Assembly (NCBI RefSeq): GCF_003062295.1
Contig: NZ_PYCN01000004.1
Location: 310,001-374,000 of the forward strand
Direction: 5' to 3'
Source: Bradyrhizobium algeriense
GTDB lineage: Bacteria; Pseudomonadota; Alphaproteobacteria; Rhizobiales; Xanthobacteraceae
Length of the DNA stretch: 64,000 bases
In this document: positions 15,257 to 24,224 of the stretch, piece after piece
Layout of the letters: the number at the start of each line of letters is the position of its first letter
Numbering within the stretch: position 1 is the stretch's first letter
Made by a program: the position numbers and the translations under genes
The notes under the pieces: model-generated
Told to the model about the DNA's origin: nothing
What the model saw: only the letters and a program-made list of their open reading frames with translations
Databases searched by the model: none

Positions 15257-16258
15257 ATGACCAGACCCGTTATTCTGACAGGCGACCGCACCACGGGCCC
15301 GCTGCACATTGGCCACTATGCCGGATCGTTGCTCAACCGTCTGCGATTTCAGGACACCCACGAGCAGTTTCTCCTCCTGGCTGATACGCAAGCCTTGACC
15401 GACAATGCTCACACCCCCGACAAAGTGCGGCTCAGTGTGATGGAGGTGGCGCTCGACTATCTTGCCGTCGGGATCGACCCAGACAAGTCCACGATCTGCC
15501 TGCAATCCCACCTGCCCGCGCTGGCCGAGCTGTCGATGCTCTATTTGAACTTCGTGACCGTCGCCAGATTGGAACGCAACCCCACGATCAAGGACGAGAT
15601 CCGCGGCCGCGGCTTCGGACGCGACATCCCGGCAGGCTTCCTGTGCTATCCTGCGGCGCAGGCGGCGGACATTACCGCGTTCAAGGCAACTGTAGTACCG
15701 GTGGGTGAGGATCAGGCGCCGCTGATCGAACAAACCAACGAGATCGTGCGCCGTATCAACACCACGGCCGGACGGGCAGTCCTGCCGGAAGCGCAGGCCG
15801 TCATTCCGCAGGCGGGGCGGCTGCCGGGCGTGGACGGGAAAGCGAAAATGTCGAAATCCGGCGGCAATGCCATCGTCCTTTCGGCCTCGCCGGACGAGAT
15901 CGCGGCGGCAGTGAAGGCGATGTTCACCGACCCGAATCATCTGCGGGTCGAAGATCCCGGGCGAGTGGAAGGCAATGTCGTATTCACCTATTTGGATGCT
16001 TTCGACGAGGACCGCACCACGCTGGAAGAGCTGAAGGCACAGTATCGGCGGGGAGGAATAGGCGACAGCAAGATCAAGCGCCGCCTCGAAGACATCTTGC
16101 AGGCGCTGATTGGGCCGACGCGAGAACGAAGGACGCAACTGGCCAAAGATCCGGCTTATGTGCTCGACGTGATTCGCCGCGGTACGGAAAAGGCGCGGAG
16201 CCGGACCGAGACAACGAAGCGGGAAGTTGTCGAAGGCCTCGGACTGTTCATGTTGTAG
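15257..16258 (+). CDS. trpS: Tryptophanyl-tRNA synthetase, probable auxiliary copy
   Basis: 333 residues, class Ic synthetase charging tRNA-Trp in the cytoplasm. The HIGH signature is at residues 17-20 (GPLHIGHYAGS) and KMSKS at 197-201. The family core is intact (LADTQALTDNA, RLERNPTIKDEI, AGFLCYPAAQAADITAFKA, VPVGEDQAPLIEQTNEI). The sequence resembles the TrpRS branch that includes inducible, auxiliary enzymes, which suggests a second copy exists elsewhere; the window cannot show that. A Trp-codon leader and attenuator upstream indicate induction when tryptophanyl-tRNA falls, for instance under a TrpRS inhibitor such as indolmycin (inference). It converges with the next gene, one base apart. 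Confidence 0.9.
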   Translation: MTRPVILTGDRTTGPLHIGHYAGSLLNRLRFQDTHEQFLLLADTQALTDNAHTPDKVRLSVMEVALDYLAVGIDPDKSTICLQSHLPALAELSMLYLNFVTVARLERNPTIKDEIRGRGFGRDIPAGFLCYPAAQAADITAFKATVVPVGEDQAPLIEQTNEIVRRINTTAGRAVLPEAQAVIPQAGRLPGVDGKAKMSKSGGNAIVLSASPDEIAAAVKAMFTDPNHLRVEDPGRVEGNVVFTYLDAFDEDRTTLEELKAQYRRGGIGDSKIKRRLEDILQALIGPTRERRTQLAKDPAYVLDVIRRGTEKARSRTETTKREVVEGLGLFML

Positions 16259-16259
16259 C

Positions 16260-17027
16260 CTAGTAGCCGACGATCCCGTTGATCTTTTGCAGGCGGTCGC
16301 GCATCGCCTTTTTCAGATCGTAGTCGGGCCGGCGGCCGTATTCCGCATCGCGCCGGGCAAGGTATTCCTGCTGCTCCCGCCGCAGCGTGCGCGCTTGCTG
16401 CGGGGTCATCTTTGCGGCGGCCGCCTTGACATAGGCCGCGTGGACTTCGCGATCGAGATCGGCGAGTTCGGGATTGGCGCAGATCGCCTTCTCCACCTTG
16501 CGGCGGGCAGTTGCGCAGTTGAAGCTCGGCTTGCCGGCGATCGCCTTCAGCACGCCCTGTCGCTCCGCCTCCTGCGCTAGCGCCCGGTGGTTGGCCCTTG
16601 CGACGACGTGATCCGGATTCAGCTTGATCGCCGCGGCAAAATCGGCCACCGCCTTGGGCAGATCACCTTTCTTACGCCAGAGTTCACCGCGCGCATTGTG
16701 AGCATCGGCGTATCCGGGATCGAGCCGCAACACGCCGTCATAGTCGGCGATCGCGCGGTCGATCATATCCTTGCGTTCATAGGCGGAGGCGCGCGCAATC
16801 AGCGCCTTGATGCGGTCGGCCTTTTCGGTCTTTGCATTGTCGATCAGCGCGCCGCACGTGCTGAGCGTCTTGTCGTCGTCCTTTGCATGGGCAGCAGCAA
16901 GGCACGGCGCCGGGTCGATCTTCAGATCCTTGACAGGCTCGGCGCCGGTCGCCCACGCATCATGTGCAAACACAACCCACAGCAGAGAGGCCGCGACCAG
17001 GTTGCGGATATCGGGATAGCCTCGCAC
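16260..17027 (-). CDS. Exported TPR protein with C-terminal DUF1311 (LprI-like) domain
   Basis: About 255 residues from a proposed GTG at 17027. A signal peptide (NLVAASLLWVVFAHDAWA) is followed by at least two TPR units (residues about 75-150: ALIARASAYERKDMIDRAI and ARGELWRKKGDLPKAVADF). A DUF1311 domain follows at about 175-255, with its conserved Cys positions (FNCATARRKVEKAICANPEL) and the RREQQEYLARRD helix. The related LprI/DUF1311 fold inhibits lysozyme in some species. The start is uncertain because no ATG precedes the signal peptide closely; TTG at 17030 is an alternative. A truncated paralogue lies at 14890-15063. Confidence 0.75.
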   Translation of the reverse strand: MRGYPDIRNLVAASLLWVVFAHDAWATGAEPVKDLKIDPAPCLAAAHAKDDDKTLSTCGALIDNAKTEKADRIKALIARASAYERKDMIDRAIADYDGVLRLDPGYADAHNARGELWRKKGDLPKAVADFAAAIKLNPDHVVARANHRALAQEAERQGVLKAIAGKPSFNCATARRKVEKAICANPELADLDREVHAAYVKAAAAKMTPQQARTLRREQQEYLARRDAEYGRRPDYDLKKAMRDRLQKINGIVGY

Positions 17028-17239
17028 CAATTGATCCGGAAAGCGCTGTCGATTGCGGCGCGATCCTAGCAAGCGACCTGCGTTTTCGACAAGCAACCTG
17101 CAAATTTCCCGTTCGCACAAGAACAGATTTTGGCAGAAACGTGACCCGCGGGAAACGTAATTCTCTTCACAGACGGAAGAATACAATCCGTGAGAAAATC
17201 TGCTGTGAACCTTTTGCAGTTCTAGCGGACTCAACAACC

Positions 17240-18010
17240 ATGACCACATTGACCGACTTCAATCCGCCGCGCGCCATCGCGCAATCCCAATCAGGTTACT
17301 TCTTTTTCTACATGGCGCTGGCCTGCATGGCCGTCGCTTTTCTCGGCTTCGCACCGACCTACTGGCTGCCGCTGGCGAAGCGCTCGTTCTCGGCCTCCCC
17401 GGTCGTGCATTGTCACGGGCTGCTGTTTTTCGCTTGGTCGCTCTATTTCGCATTCCAGAGCTGGCTGGCTGCGTCGGGCAAAATCGCCCGACACCGCGCC
17501 ATCGGCATGATCGGCGTCTCGCTGGCCACCGCGATGACTATCTTCGGCTTCCTGGTCGCGGTCAACGCGATGAAGCGCTCGGCGGCGGCCGGACTGACCG
17601 ACGAGGGAATCGCGTTCGCGATTGTTCCGCTAAGCGGAATTCTGTTCTTTGCGGTCGTCTTTGCGCTGGCGATTTCAGCCATCCGACGGCCGGAAACGCA
17701 CAAGCGGCTGATGCTGCTGGCCAGCATCTCGCTGCTCGACGCCGCGGTCGCGCGCTGGTTTCTAACCTTCCTGGCGCCTCCCGGCCCGCTCGGCCCGCCG
17801 CCGGTGCCGGTGACCATCCCGCCCGCCTTCGTCGCCTATCTCCTGCTGGTGGCCGCCACCGTCCACGACTGGCGCACGCGCGGCCGGCCGCATCCGGTCT
17901 ATGTCTACGGCGGCCTCGCGCTGATCGCCGTCAAGCTCCTGAACTGGCCGATCAGTGCTACGCCGCTCTGGCATTCCTTCGCGGGCGGCATTTTGGCGAT
18001 GGCGCAGTAG
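17240..18010 (+). CDS. Seven-helix membrane protein, DUF2306-like
   Basis: 256 residues with about seven hydrophobic helices starting at residue 20 (GYFFFYMALACMAVAFLGF). Conserved histidines fall at helix ends (VVHCHGLLFFAWSLYF, IARHRAIGMIGV, RRPETHKRLMLLAS), a pattern shared with predicted heme- or quinone-handling membrane families such as DUF2306. No function is assigned. The ATG at 17240 is the first after stops and precedes the first helix. It sits alone between divergent and downstream genes. Confidence 0.6.
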   Translation: MTTLTDFNPPRAIAQSQSGYFFFYMALACMAVAFLGFAPTYWLPLAKRSFSASPVVHCHGLLFFAWSLYFAFQSWLAASGKIARHRAIGMIGVSLATAMTIFGFLVAVNAMKRSAAAGLTDEGIAFAIVPLSGILFFAVVFALAISAIRRPETHKRLMLLASISLLDAAVARWFLTFLAPPGPLGPPPVPVTIPPAFVAYLLLVAATVHDWRTRGRPHPVYVYGGLALIAVKLLNWPISATPLWHSFAGGILAMAQ

Positions 18011-18110
18011 CCGAATTGGGCGACTGTCCGATTCTTCCAATCAGGAAGACCCGCCGGCTTTTATGCTAGATTGATGGCGACATCGATCTCGGCAGGCGGG
18101 AATCCCAGAT

Positions 18111-19655
18111 TTGCTAGCATTCGAATGGATTATCGGGCTGCTGCTTGGCGCGGTGCTGCTGTCCGCGCTGGCGCGGCGGCTCAAGGTGCCCTATCCGACA
18201 TTTCTTGCGATCGGCGGCATGTTGCTGGCCTTCGCGCCGTCAGGTCCAAAGTGGACGCTGGAGCCCGATCTGGCGCTGGCGCTGTTCGTGGCGCCGGTAT
18301 TGCTGGATGCGGCTTTCGACACCTCGCTGCGCGACCTCCGCAACAACTGGCTGCCGGTATCGACACTGGTGCTGGTCGCTGTTGGGGTCACGACCGCCGC
18401 CGTCGCTGTCGTCGCGCACTGGCTTCGCCCGGACATGCCATGGGCGGTCGCGATCGCGCTCGGCGCCATCGTGGCACCGCCCGACGCCGCGGCGGCCACT
18501 GCGATCCTGCGCCAGGTCAACCTGCCTTACCGCATCCAGAAGATCCTCGAGGGCGAAAGCCTGCTCAACGATGCCAGCGCGCTCCTGATCTACCGCGTCG
18601 CGGTCGGCCTGGTTGCCGCCGAGCACATGAAGGTGCACGAGTTCGTGCCGTCCGTTGCGCTGGCGCTGTTCGGGAGCCTCATTGCCGGCTTCCTGTTCGC
18701 GAGGGTCTGGACGAAGATCACGCGCCGCATCACCGAGGCGCCGAGCGCAATCATCACCCAATTCGCCGGCACATTCATGGTGTGGATCGTCGCCGAGCAT
18801 ATCGGGCTGTCCGGCATTCTCACCATCGTCGCCTATGCGATCACGATCGCCCGCACCGCGCCCGAGCGTACCCCGGCGCGGCTGCGCGTGGCCTCCTATG
18901 CGGTGTGGGAAACCGTCGTGTTCGTGCTCAACGTGCTGGCGTTCATTCTGATCGGCATGCAGCTCAATCCGATCTGGTCCGGGCTCGACGACGAGGTGCG
19001 GTTCAAGTACTGCAGCTTTGCCGCCGCGATCCTCGCCGTCGTGATCCTCGCCCGCATCGCCTGGGTGATGCCATATGGCGCATTGCTGCGCGCCTTGAAC
19101 GCGCACGGCCTGCTTCCTTCCCATGTGTCTCCCGCGGTACCGACGGTGGAACGCGGCATCATCGTATCCTGGTGCGGGATGCGCGGCATCGTTACGCTGG
19201 CGGCCGCCTTCGCGCTGCCGGAGAGCTTCCCGTATCGCGATCTCATCCTGCTGACGGCCTTTGCCGTGGTGCTGGGGACGCTCGTGATCCAGGGCCTCAC
19301 GCTGCGGCCGGTGATCCTCGCGCTGAAGTTCGAGGGGGACGACCCGGTCGCGCGCGAGGCCGCTCAAGCCCGCTGCATCGCCTATCGCGCCGCGCTCGAG
19401 GCGATCGAGTCCGATCCGTCCGAGGAGGCCGAAATCCTGCGGCTGGAATACCGCGCCGTGCTGCTGCGTGCCGAAACCGAACCCGAACTCGGCATCGCGA
19501 CCAGCGAGCTGCCGGCCGATCCGCTGCGCCGCCGCGCCATCGGCGCGGCACGAGTGGCGCTGCTGAGGATGCGTCAGTTCGAGGAGATCGGCGACGACGC
19601 CTTCCACCAGGTGGAAGAAGAGCTCGACCGCGCCGAATTGAGCGCACAGGCATAA
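18111..19655 (+). CDS. CPA1-type Na+/H+ antiporter
   Basis: 514 residues. About twelve membrane helices (residues 1-410) are followed by a 100-residue cytoplasmic tail rich in Glu/Arg. It exchanges Na+ or K+ for H+ across the inner membrane. The transport core shows the GAIVAPPDAAAATAILRQ segment, equivalent to the TD-motif region of NhaP/CPA1, and a later WCGMRGIVTLAAAFALP, a hallmark of this family. The only start before the first helix is TTG at 18111 (MLAFEWIIGLLLGAVLL), with GGCGGGA upstream. It runs to 15 bases before the convergent SDR gene. Confidence 0.85.
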   Translation: MLAFEWIIGLLLGAVLLSALARRLKVPYPTFLAIGGMLLAFAPSGPKWTLEPDLALALFVAPVLLDAAFDTSLRDLRNNWLPVSTLVLVAVGVTTAAVAVVAHWLRPDMPWAVAIALGAIVAPPDAAAATAILRQVNLPYRIQKILEGESLLNDASALLIYRVAVGLVAAEHMKVHEFVPSVALALFGSLIAGFLFARVWTKITRRITEAPSAIITQFAGTFMVWIVAEHIGLSGILTIVAYAITIARTAPERTPARLRVASYAVWETVVFVLNVLAFILIGMQLNPIWSGLDDEVRFKYCSFAAAILAVVILARIAWVMPYGALLRALNAHGLLPSHVSPAVPTVERGIIVSWCGMRGIVTLAAAFALPESFPYRDLILLTAFAVVLGTLVIQGLTLRPVILALKFEGDDPVAREAAQARCIAYRAALEAIESDPSEEAEILRLEYRAVLLRAETEPELGIATSELPADPLRRRAIGAARVALLRMRQFEEIGDDAFHQVEEELDRAELSAQA

Positions 19656-19670
19656 CGCGGCAATAGCGCG

Positions 19671-20477
19671 TCACGCACCCGACTTGCTCGTGATCCCGCC
19701 ATCGACGATCAACTCGATCCCGGTGACGTATTTCGATTCATCGGAGGCCAAAAACAGCGCGGCATTGGCGACGTCCCAGGCATCTCCCATGTGCCCCATC
19801 GGCACCTGCGCGTCGCGCGCCCGCCACATCGCCTCGACATCGCCGGCCGAATAGCTGGCTGCCAGCCCCGCGGAGTGCTCGACCATCGGCGTCTTCATCA
19901 GGCCCGGCAGGATGCAGTTCACCCGGACGTGATCGCTCGCGAACTGCACGGCGGTGGTCTTCGTCATCTGGTTCATCGCCGCCTTCGAGGCGCCATAGGT
20001 GACATAGGAAATTCCGAGATGGCGGATGGAGGCGATCGACGAGATGTTGATGATCGAGCCACCGCCTTGTTTCTGCATCACGGGAATGACGTGCTTCATG
20101 GCGAAATAGGCGCTCTTGAGATTGACGGCGAAGACGTGATCCCAGCTCGCCTCGTTCACCTCGACGACATTTCCCATTTCGGCGATGCCGACATTGTTGT
20201 CGAGCACGTCGATGCGGCCATAGGTCTTGCGGCACGCCGCCACCATCGCCTCGACCTCGGCTTCACGCGAGACGTCGGCGGTGAAAGCCGCCGCCTTGCC
20301 GCCCTCGCCCGTAATGATGTCCACGGTTTCCTTGGCTGCCGCCGCATTGCGATCGACGCAGAACACCTGCGCGCCCTCACGCGCAAAGGTGACCGCGGTC
20401 GCCTTCCCATTACCCCAGCCGGGACCGATCGATCCCGCCCCCACCACCATCGCCGTCTTGCCCTTGAGCCGTTCCAT
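19671..20477 (-). CDS. SDR family NAD(P)-dependent dehydrogenase
   Basis: 268 residues, classical short-chain dehydrogenase. The Rossmann nucleotide motif is GAGSIGPGWGNG near residue 14. The structural NNVG motif is at about 92-95 (LDNNVGIAE), and the active site is Ser (NISSIAS) with YGASK, the Tyr-x-x-x-Lys pair. The glycine motif has an insert relative to TGxxxGIG, seen in one branch of the family. Substrate is unknown. GGAGAAGAGG precedes the ATG at 20477. A repeat element separates it from the divergent TRAP operon. Confidence 0.85.
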   Translation of the reverse strand: MERLKGKTAMVVGAGSIGPGWGNGKATAVTFAREGAQVFCVDRNAAAAKETVDIITGEGGKAAAFTADVSREAEVEAMVAACRKTYGRIDVLDNNVGIAEMGNVVEVNEASWDHVFAVNLKSAYFAMKHVIPVMQKQGGGSIINISSIASIRHLGISYVTYGASKAAMNQMTKTTAVQFASDHVRVNCILPGLMKTPMVEHSAGLAASYSAGDVEAMWRARDAQVPMGHMGDAWDVANAALFLASDESKYVTGIELIVDGGITSKSGA

Positions 20478-20511
20478 CGACCTCTTCTCCCTTGCGAGTT
20501 CTCATCTTCTT

Positions 20512-20628
20512 GTAGCCCGGGTGAAGCGCAGCACAACCCGGGATTCTTGTTTGGTGGTTTCCCCGGATTGCGCGGAGCCTGTCATCGGGCGCGCATTCGC
20601 GCGACCCGTTGGCTCCATCCGGGCTGCG
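20512..20628. repeat. GTAGCCCGG-type dispersed repeat
   Basis: It starts GTAGCCCGGGTGAAGCGCAG and ends CCATCCGGGCTGCG, so the ends are inverted. The interior contains GCGCGCATTCGCGCGACCCG followed by TTGGCT, also present in the repeat at 38531-38667. Several related copies occur in the window. No coding potential. Confidence 0.65.
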
Positions 20629-20772
20629 GTCAACCTATCCGATAAGCTAAAAAGATGCCCCTGGCATCCGCCCACAAGGCCCTTGCCACGGTTACCCAAA
20701 TTGGACTGAATGCGCCCGCGAAAGACCCGGGGGACACCGGGTCTGGGAGTTAACGGGGTCCCCGGGGAAAGC

Positions 20773-22800
20773 ATGGCAGTAGACAAGACAACGCCGACCA
20801 ATGACGAGGTTGTTGCGGTATCCGACGAAGCCTTGCACAAGGCAGAAGCCTACATCGAGGCAGAGGAAGGCGCGGCCAACCGCCTGATGGGCTGGGCGGG
20901 GAAAATCTCGACCACGATTGCCGTGGTCATGAGCCTGTTTCACCTCTATGCGGCCTATGCCATCGTTCCGACCCAGGAACTGCGCTACACCCACGTCGCC
21001 TTCACGCTGGTGCTGAGCTTCCTGCTGTTTCCGCTGGCCACGCGATTCCGCAACCGCGTGCGCTGGTGGGACATCGTTCCCGGGATCGTCGCGGTCGCGA
21101 CCATCGTCTATGCGCTGTGGGGCGGCGAGGATTTCACCGACCGCGCCACCGCGCCCGACCGCTGGGACGTGATCGTCGGCATCGTCTTCATCGTGCTGCT
21201 GCTGGAAGCGACGCGGCGCACGACGGGGGCGATCATGCCCGTGGTGTCGCTGCTGTTCGTCGCTTACGCCATGTTGGGTCCGTATCTGCCGGCGCCGTGG
21301 ACCCATCGCGGCTACGACGTGGCGCGGCTGGTCGGTCACCTCTTCATTACGCTGGAGGGCATTTTCGGCGTCGCCGTCGACGTATCGGCGACGCTGATCA
21401 TCCTGTTCACCATCTATGGCGCATTCCTGCAGCAATCCGGCGCAGGAAAATTCTTCATCGATTTCTCGCTGGCGCTAATGGGCGGCAAGCCCAACAGCGC
21501 CGGCCGCACGGTTGTGCTGTCGTCATTCCTGCTCGGCGGTCCCTCCGGATCAGGTGTCGCCACGACCGTCATGATCGGCACCGTGGCCTATCCGATGATG
21601 GCGAAAGCAGGCTTCGAGAAGAGCGCCGCGGGTGGCTTGCTGGCCGCGGGCGGGCTGGGCGCGATCCTGTCGCCGCCGGTGCTGGGCGCAGCCGCGTTCC
21701 TGATCGCCGAATTTCTCAAGATCAGCTATCTCGACGTGATCTGGATGGCGACCATCCCGACCTGTCTTTACTACATGTCGCTGCTGTTCATGGTCGAACT
21801 GGACGCCAAGAAATTCCACGCCAAGAACGTGACCTTCACGCCCGAGATGTCGCTCGGCCAGATGACCAGGCGGTACGGCTTCCACTTCATCTCGCTGCTC
21901 GCCGTCGTCGTGTTCATGATCATCGGCTACTCGCCATCGCTGTCGGTGTTTTACGCCATCGTCGTCACTTTCGCGCTGAGCTTCCTGCGTCCGGAAACCG
22001 CGCTGATGCCGACCAAGCTGGTGAAGGCACTGGCCGACGGCTCGATCGGCGCGCTCAATGCAGCGACCACCTGCGCCTGCGCCGGCATCGTCGTCGGCAT
22101 CGTGACGCTGACCGGTCTCGGCCTCAAATTCTCGTCGATTGTCATTGCCTATGCCGGCGGCAGCCTCTTGCTGACCGCGATCTACACCTCGCTGATCGTC
22201 TGGATCATTGGCCTCGCCGTGCCGGTGACCGCGTCCTACATCATCTGCGCGGTCATCGCCGCGCCCGCGCTGATCAAGCTCGGCGTGCCCGATTACGCCG
22301 CGCACATGTTCATCTTCTATTACGCTGTGCTGTCCGAGGTATCGCCGCCGACGGCGCTGTCGCCGTTCGCGGCGGCGGCGATTACCGGCGGCGATCCCTA
22401 CAAGACCACGCTGCAATCCTGGAAATACACGCTGCCGGCGTTCCTGGTGCCGTTCGTGTTCGTGCTCGACCCGCAGGGTGTCGGCCTGCTGCTGTCGATC
22501 CCCAAGGGCGGATCCTGGGTCGACATTCTCGAAATCACGATCAAGACGAGCCTGGGCCTGCTGGCGCTGGCCGCGTTTGCCCAGAACTGGGCGCTGCGAC
22601 AAAATACAGCGGTCGAGCGCGGCCTGCTTCTGCTATCCGGATTGCTGCTGGTGTTCCCGAGCCTGATCGAGGCGATCGTCGAATGGATCATCGGCCGCGA
22701 TATCAGCTACACCTATGTGCCGGGCCTGATCATCGGTCTCGGCGTGGTATTGTGGCAGGCCAGAACGCGGTCGCCAACGCGACCGGCGCTCACTACTTAG
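20773..22800 (+). CDS. TRAP transporter fused permease, TAXI type
   Basis: About 675 residues, fused DctQ-DctM inner-membrane permease. An N-terminal 35-residue acidic cytoplasmic segment is followed by about four helices (DctQ-like) and then about fourteen helices of the DctM channel. Typical motifs are the Gly/Pro-rich LLGGPSGSGVATTVMIGT, the LGAILSPPVLGAAAFLIAEF loop and a repeat-related SEVSPPTALSPFAAAAITGG. It imports an organic acid with Na+ or H+, supplied by the binding protein encoded 17 bases downstream. The ATG at 20773 has GGGGAAA upstream. Substrate is unknown. Confidence 0.9.
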   Translation: MAVDKTTPTNDEVVAVSDEALHKAEAYIEAEEGAANRLMGWAGKISTTIAVVMSLFHLYAAYAIVPTQELRYTHVAFTLVLSFLLFPLATRFRNRVRWWDIVPGIVAVATIVYALWGGEDFTDRATAPDRWDVIVGIVFIVLLLEATRRTTGAIMPVVSLLFVAYAMLGPYLPAPWTHRGYDVARLVGHLFITLEGIFGVAVDVSATLIILFTIYGAFLQQSGAGKFFIDFSLALMGGKPNSAGRTVVLSSFLLGGPSGSGVATTVMIGTVAYPMMAKAGFEKSAAGGLLAAGGLGAILSPPVLGAAAFLIAEFLKISYLDVIWMATIPTCLYYMSLLFMVELDAKKFHAKNVTFTPEMSLGQMTRRYGFHFISLLAVVVFMIIGYSPSLSVFYAIVVTFALSFLRPETALMPTKLVKALADGSIGALNAATTCACAGIVVGIVTLTGLGLKFSSIVIAYAGGSLLLTAIYTSLIVWIIGLAVPVTASYIICAVIAAPALIKLGVPDYAAHMFIFYYAVLSEVSPPTALSPFAAAAITGGDPYKTTLQSWKYTLPAFLVPFVFVLDPQGVGLLLSIPKGGSWVDILEITIKTSLGLLALAAFAQNWALRQNTAVERGLLLLSGLLLVFPSLIEAIVEWIIGRDISYTYVPGLIIGLGVVLWQARTRSPTRPALTT

Positions 22801-22817
22801 TCAGGGAACGATTGAGG

Positions 22818-23792
22818 ATGAAAAGAATGAAGAAGACCGTAGCCATACTGGCCATGACGATTTCCGCAGGTCTCGCCTTTGCGGGCGCAGCCCACGCCCA
22901 GCAGAAGACCATGTCGATCGGAACCGGCGGCACCGGCGGCGTCTACTATCCGCTCGGCGGCGCCGTTGCCAACGTGCTGTCGAAGAACCTTCCCAACATG
23001 CAGGCCACCGCCGAGGTCACCGGCGGCTCGGTCGACAATCTCAAGCTGATCGGCGCCGGCAAGAGCGAGATGGCCTTCACGATGGCCGACGCCGCGCTCG
23101 ATGCGCTGAAGGGCGAGGACAAGTTCAAGAGCGGCAAGCTGCCATTGCAGGCGCTGCTCGTGGTCTATCCTAACCGCATGCATGTGGTGACGGTGGAAGG
23201 CTCTGGCATCCAGACCATGGCAGACCTGAAGGGCAAGCGCGTCTCGACAGGGTCGCCCGGCAGCGCGACGGAAGTGATGGCGTTCCGCGTCATCGAGGCC
23301 GCCGGCCTCGACAAGGACAAGGACCTGAAGCGCGAACGGCTCGGCGTTGCGGAATCCGTCAACGCCGTCAAGGACCGCAAGATCGACGCGTTCTTCTGGG
23401 TCGGCGGCATCCCGACCGCCGCGGTGACCGATCTCGCAGCGACTCCCGGCATCAAGATGAAGCTGATCGACCATGGCGACCTGGCCGAGAAGATGAACGC
23501 CAAATACGGCAAGCTCTATTCGCCGAGCAAGATCAAGGCAGGCTCGTATCCCGGCTACGACAAGGATAATTCGATCACCGAGGTCTGGAACCTGATCGTC
23601 ACCGGCGACAAGATGAGCAATGAGGACGCCTACGCCATCGTCAAGACGCTGGTGGAGAAGAAGGCCGATATCGTCGCCGTGCACAAGGAAGCCGAGAGTT
23701 TTTCGCTCGACAACCAGGTGCAGGAACGTTCGCCGATCCCGTTCCATCCCGGCGCGCTGAAATACTTCAAGGAAAAGGGTATCGGCGGCTAG
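22818..23792 (+). CDS. TAXI-family TRAP solute-binding protein
   Basis: 324 residues, periplasmic. The signal peptide (KKTVAILAMTISAGLAFAGA, cleaved near AHA-QQ) is followed by the TAXI signature SIGTGGTGGVYYPLGG and GGSVDNLKLIGAGKSEMAF, and a later GKRVSTGSPGSATEVMAFRV. An ATG three codons later (22827) is an equally possible start. It delivers ligand to the fused permease just upstream, forming a complete two-gene TAXI-TRAP transporter closed by a strong terminator at 23841. TAXI proteins of known specificity bind glutamate/glutamine-like acids, but this ligand is not evident. Confidence 0.92.
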   Translation: MKRMKKTVAILAMTISAGLAFAGAAHAQQKTMSIGTGGTGGVYYPLGGAVANVLSKNLPNMQATAEVTGGSVDNLKLIGAGKSEMAFTMADAALDALKGEDKFKSGKLPLQALLVVYPNRMHVVTVEGSGIQTMADLKGKRVSTGSPGSATEVMAFRVIEAAGLDKDKDLKRERLGVAESVNAVKDRKIDAFFWVGGIPTAAVTDLAATPGIKMKLIDHGDLAEKMNAKYGKLYSPSKIKAGSYPGYDKDNSITEVWNLIVTGDKMSNEDAYAIVKTLVEKKADIVAVHKEAESFSLDNQVQERSPIPFHPGALKYFKEKGIGG

Positions 23793-23840
23793 GCTCTCCG
23801 GCTGGACAACGCGGAAGCGCTCTCCGGACACTGGTTACAG

Positions 23841-23876
23841 TGACCGCGGTCTGTCGAAGACCGCGGTCATTTTTTT
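23841..23876 (+). terminator. Strong intrinsic terminator of the TRAP operon
   Basis: TGACCGCGGTC (23841-23851) and GACCGCGGTCA (23859-23869) are perfect inverted copies around a seven-base loop, followed by seven T residues. It lies about 50 bases after the TAXI gene. Confidence 0.92.
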
Positions 23877-24224
23877 GCCGGAAGAAGAGTTGTGCGTTGC
23901 GTCATTGCTGCTCCTGCGAAGAAAAAGCGGAAGACGATACCAAGCCGCTGATATCGCGGCGCCGACAAGCGACCACAGGCGTTAACGCGCGGGGGCTGAT
24001 CAAATATTGCCCAGGCAAAGCATCAGCTCACCGAAGCCCATGAAATGGATGGGCTTATCCGGCCCTCGGCAGCGGATCGCGGAGCCAGGAAGGCTTCCTA
24101 AAGTTTTATTCTTGTCGGCGGCTTTAACCCTACCGAAGTAATCCTGTGACCTCCCGCAAAATTCCGTAATTGCGACCTCAACGCGGATGTACCACTGGCG
24201 CCGGGGTATCTGTTGGAGGGCGGC
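23877..24224. other. Gene-free stretch before EAL gene
   Basis: About 350 bases without a supportable ORF. There is a local AT-rich zone around 24000-24130 likely to hold the EAL gene promoter, but no clear -35/-10 pair, repeat or hairpin. Confidence 0.4.

Noticed and set aside
18071-19666. A 531-codon frame over the Na+/H+ antiporter
   Set aside because: Arg-rich out-of-frame shadow; the antiporter frame has membrane helices and family motifs.
21066-23792. A 908-codon open frame overlapping the TRAP permease and running into the TAXI gene
   Set aside because: Upstream of the TAXI start it is the Arg/Asp-rich shadow of the permease in another frame; the permease itself has clear membrane helices and motifs. 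Only the 22818-23792 part is real.
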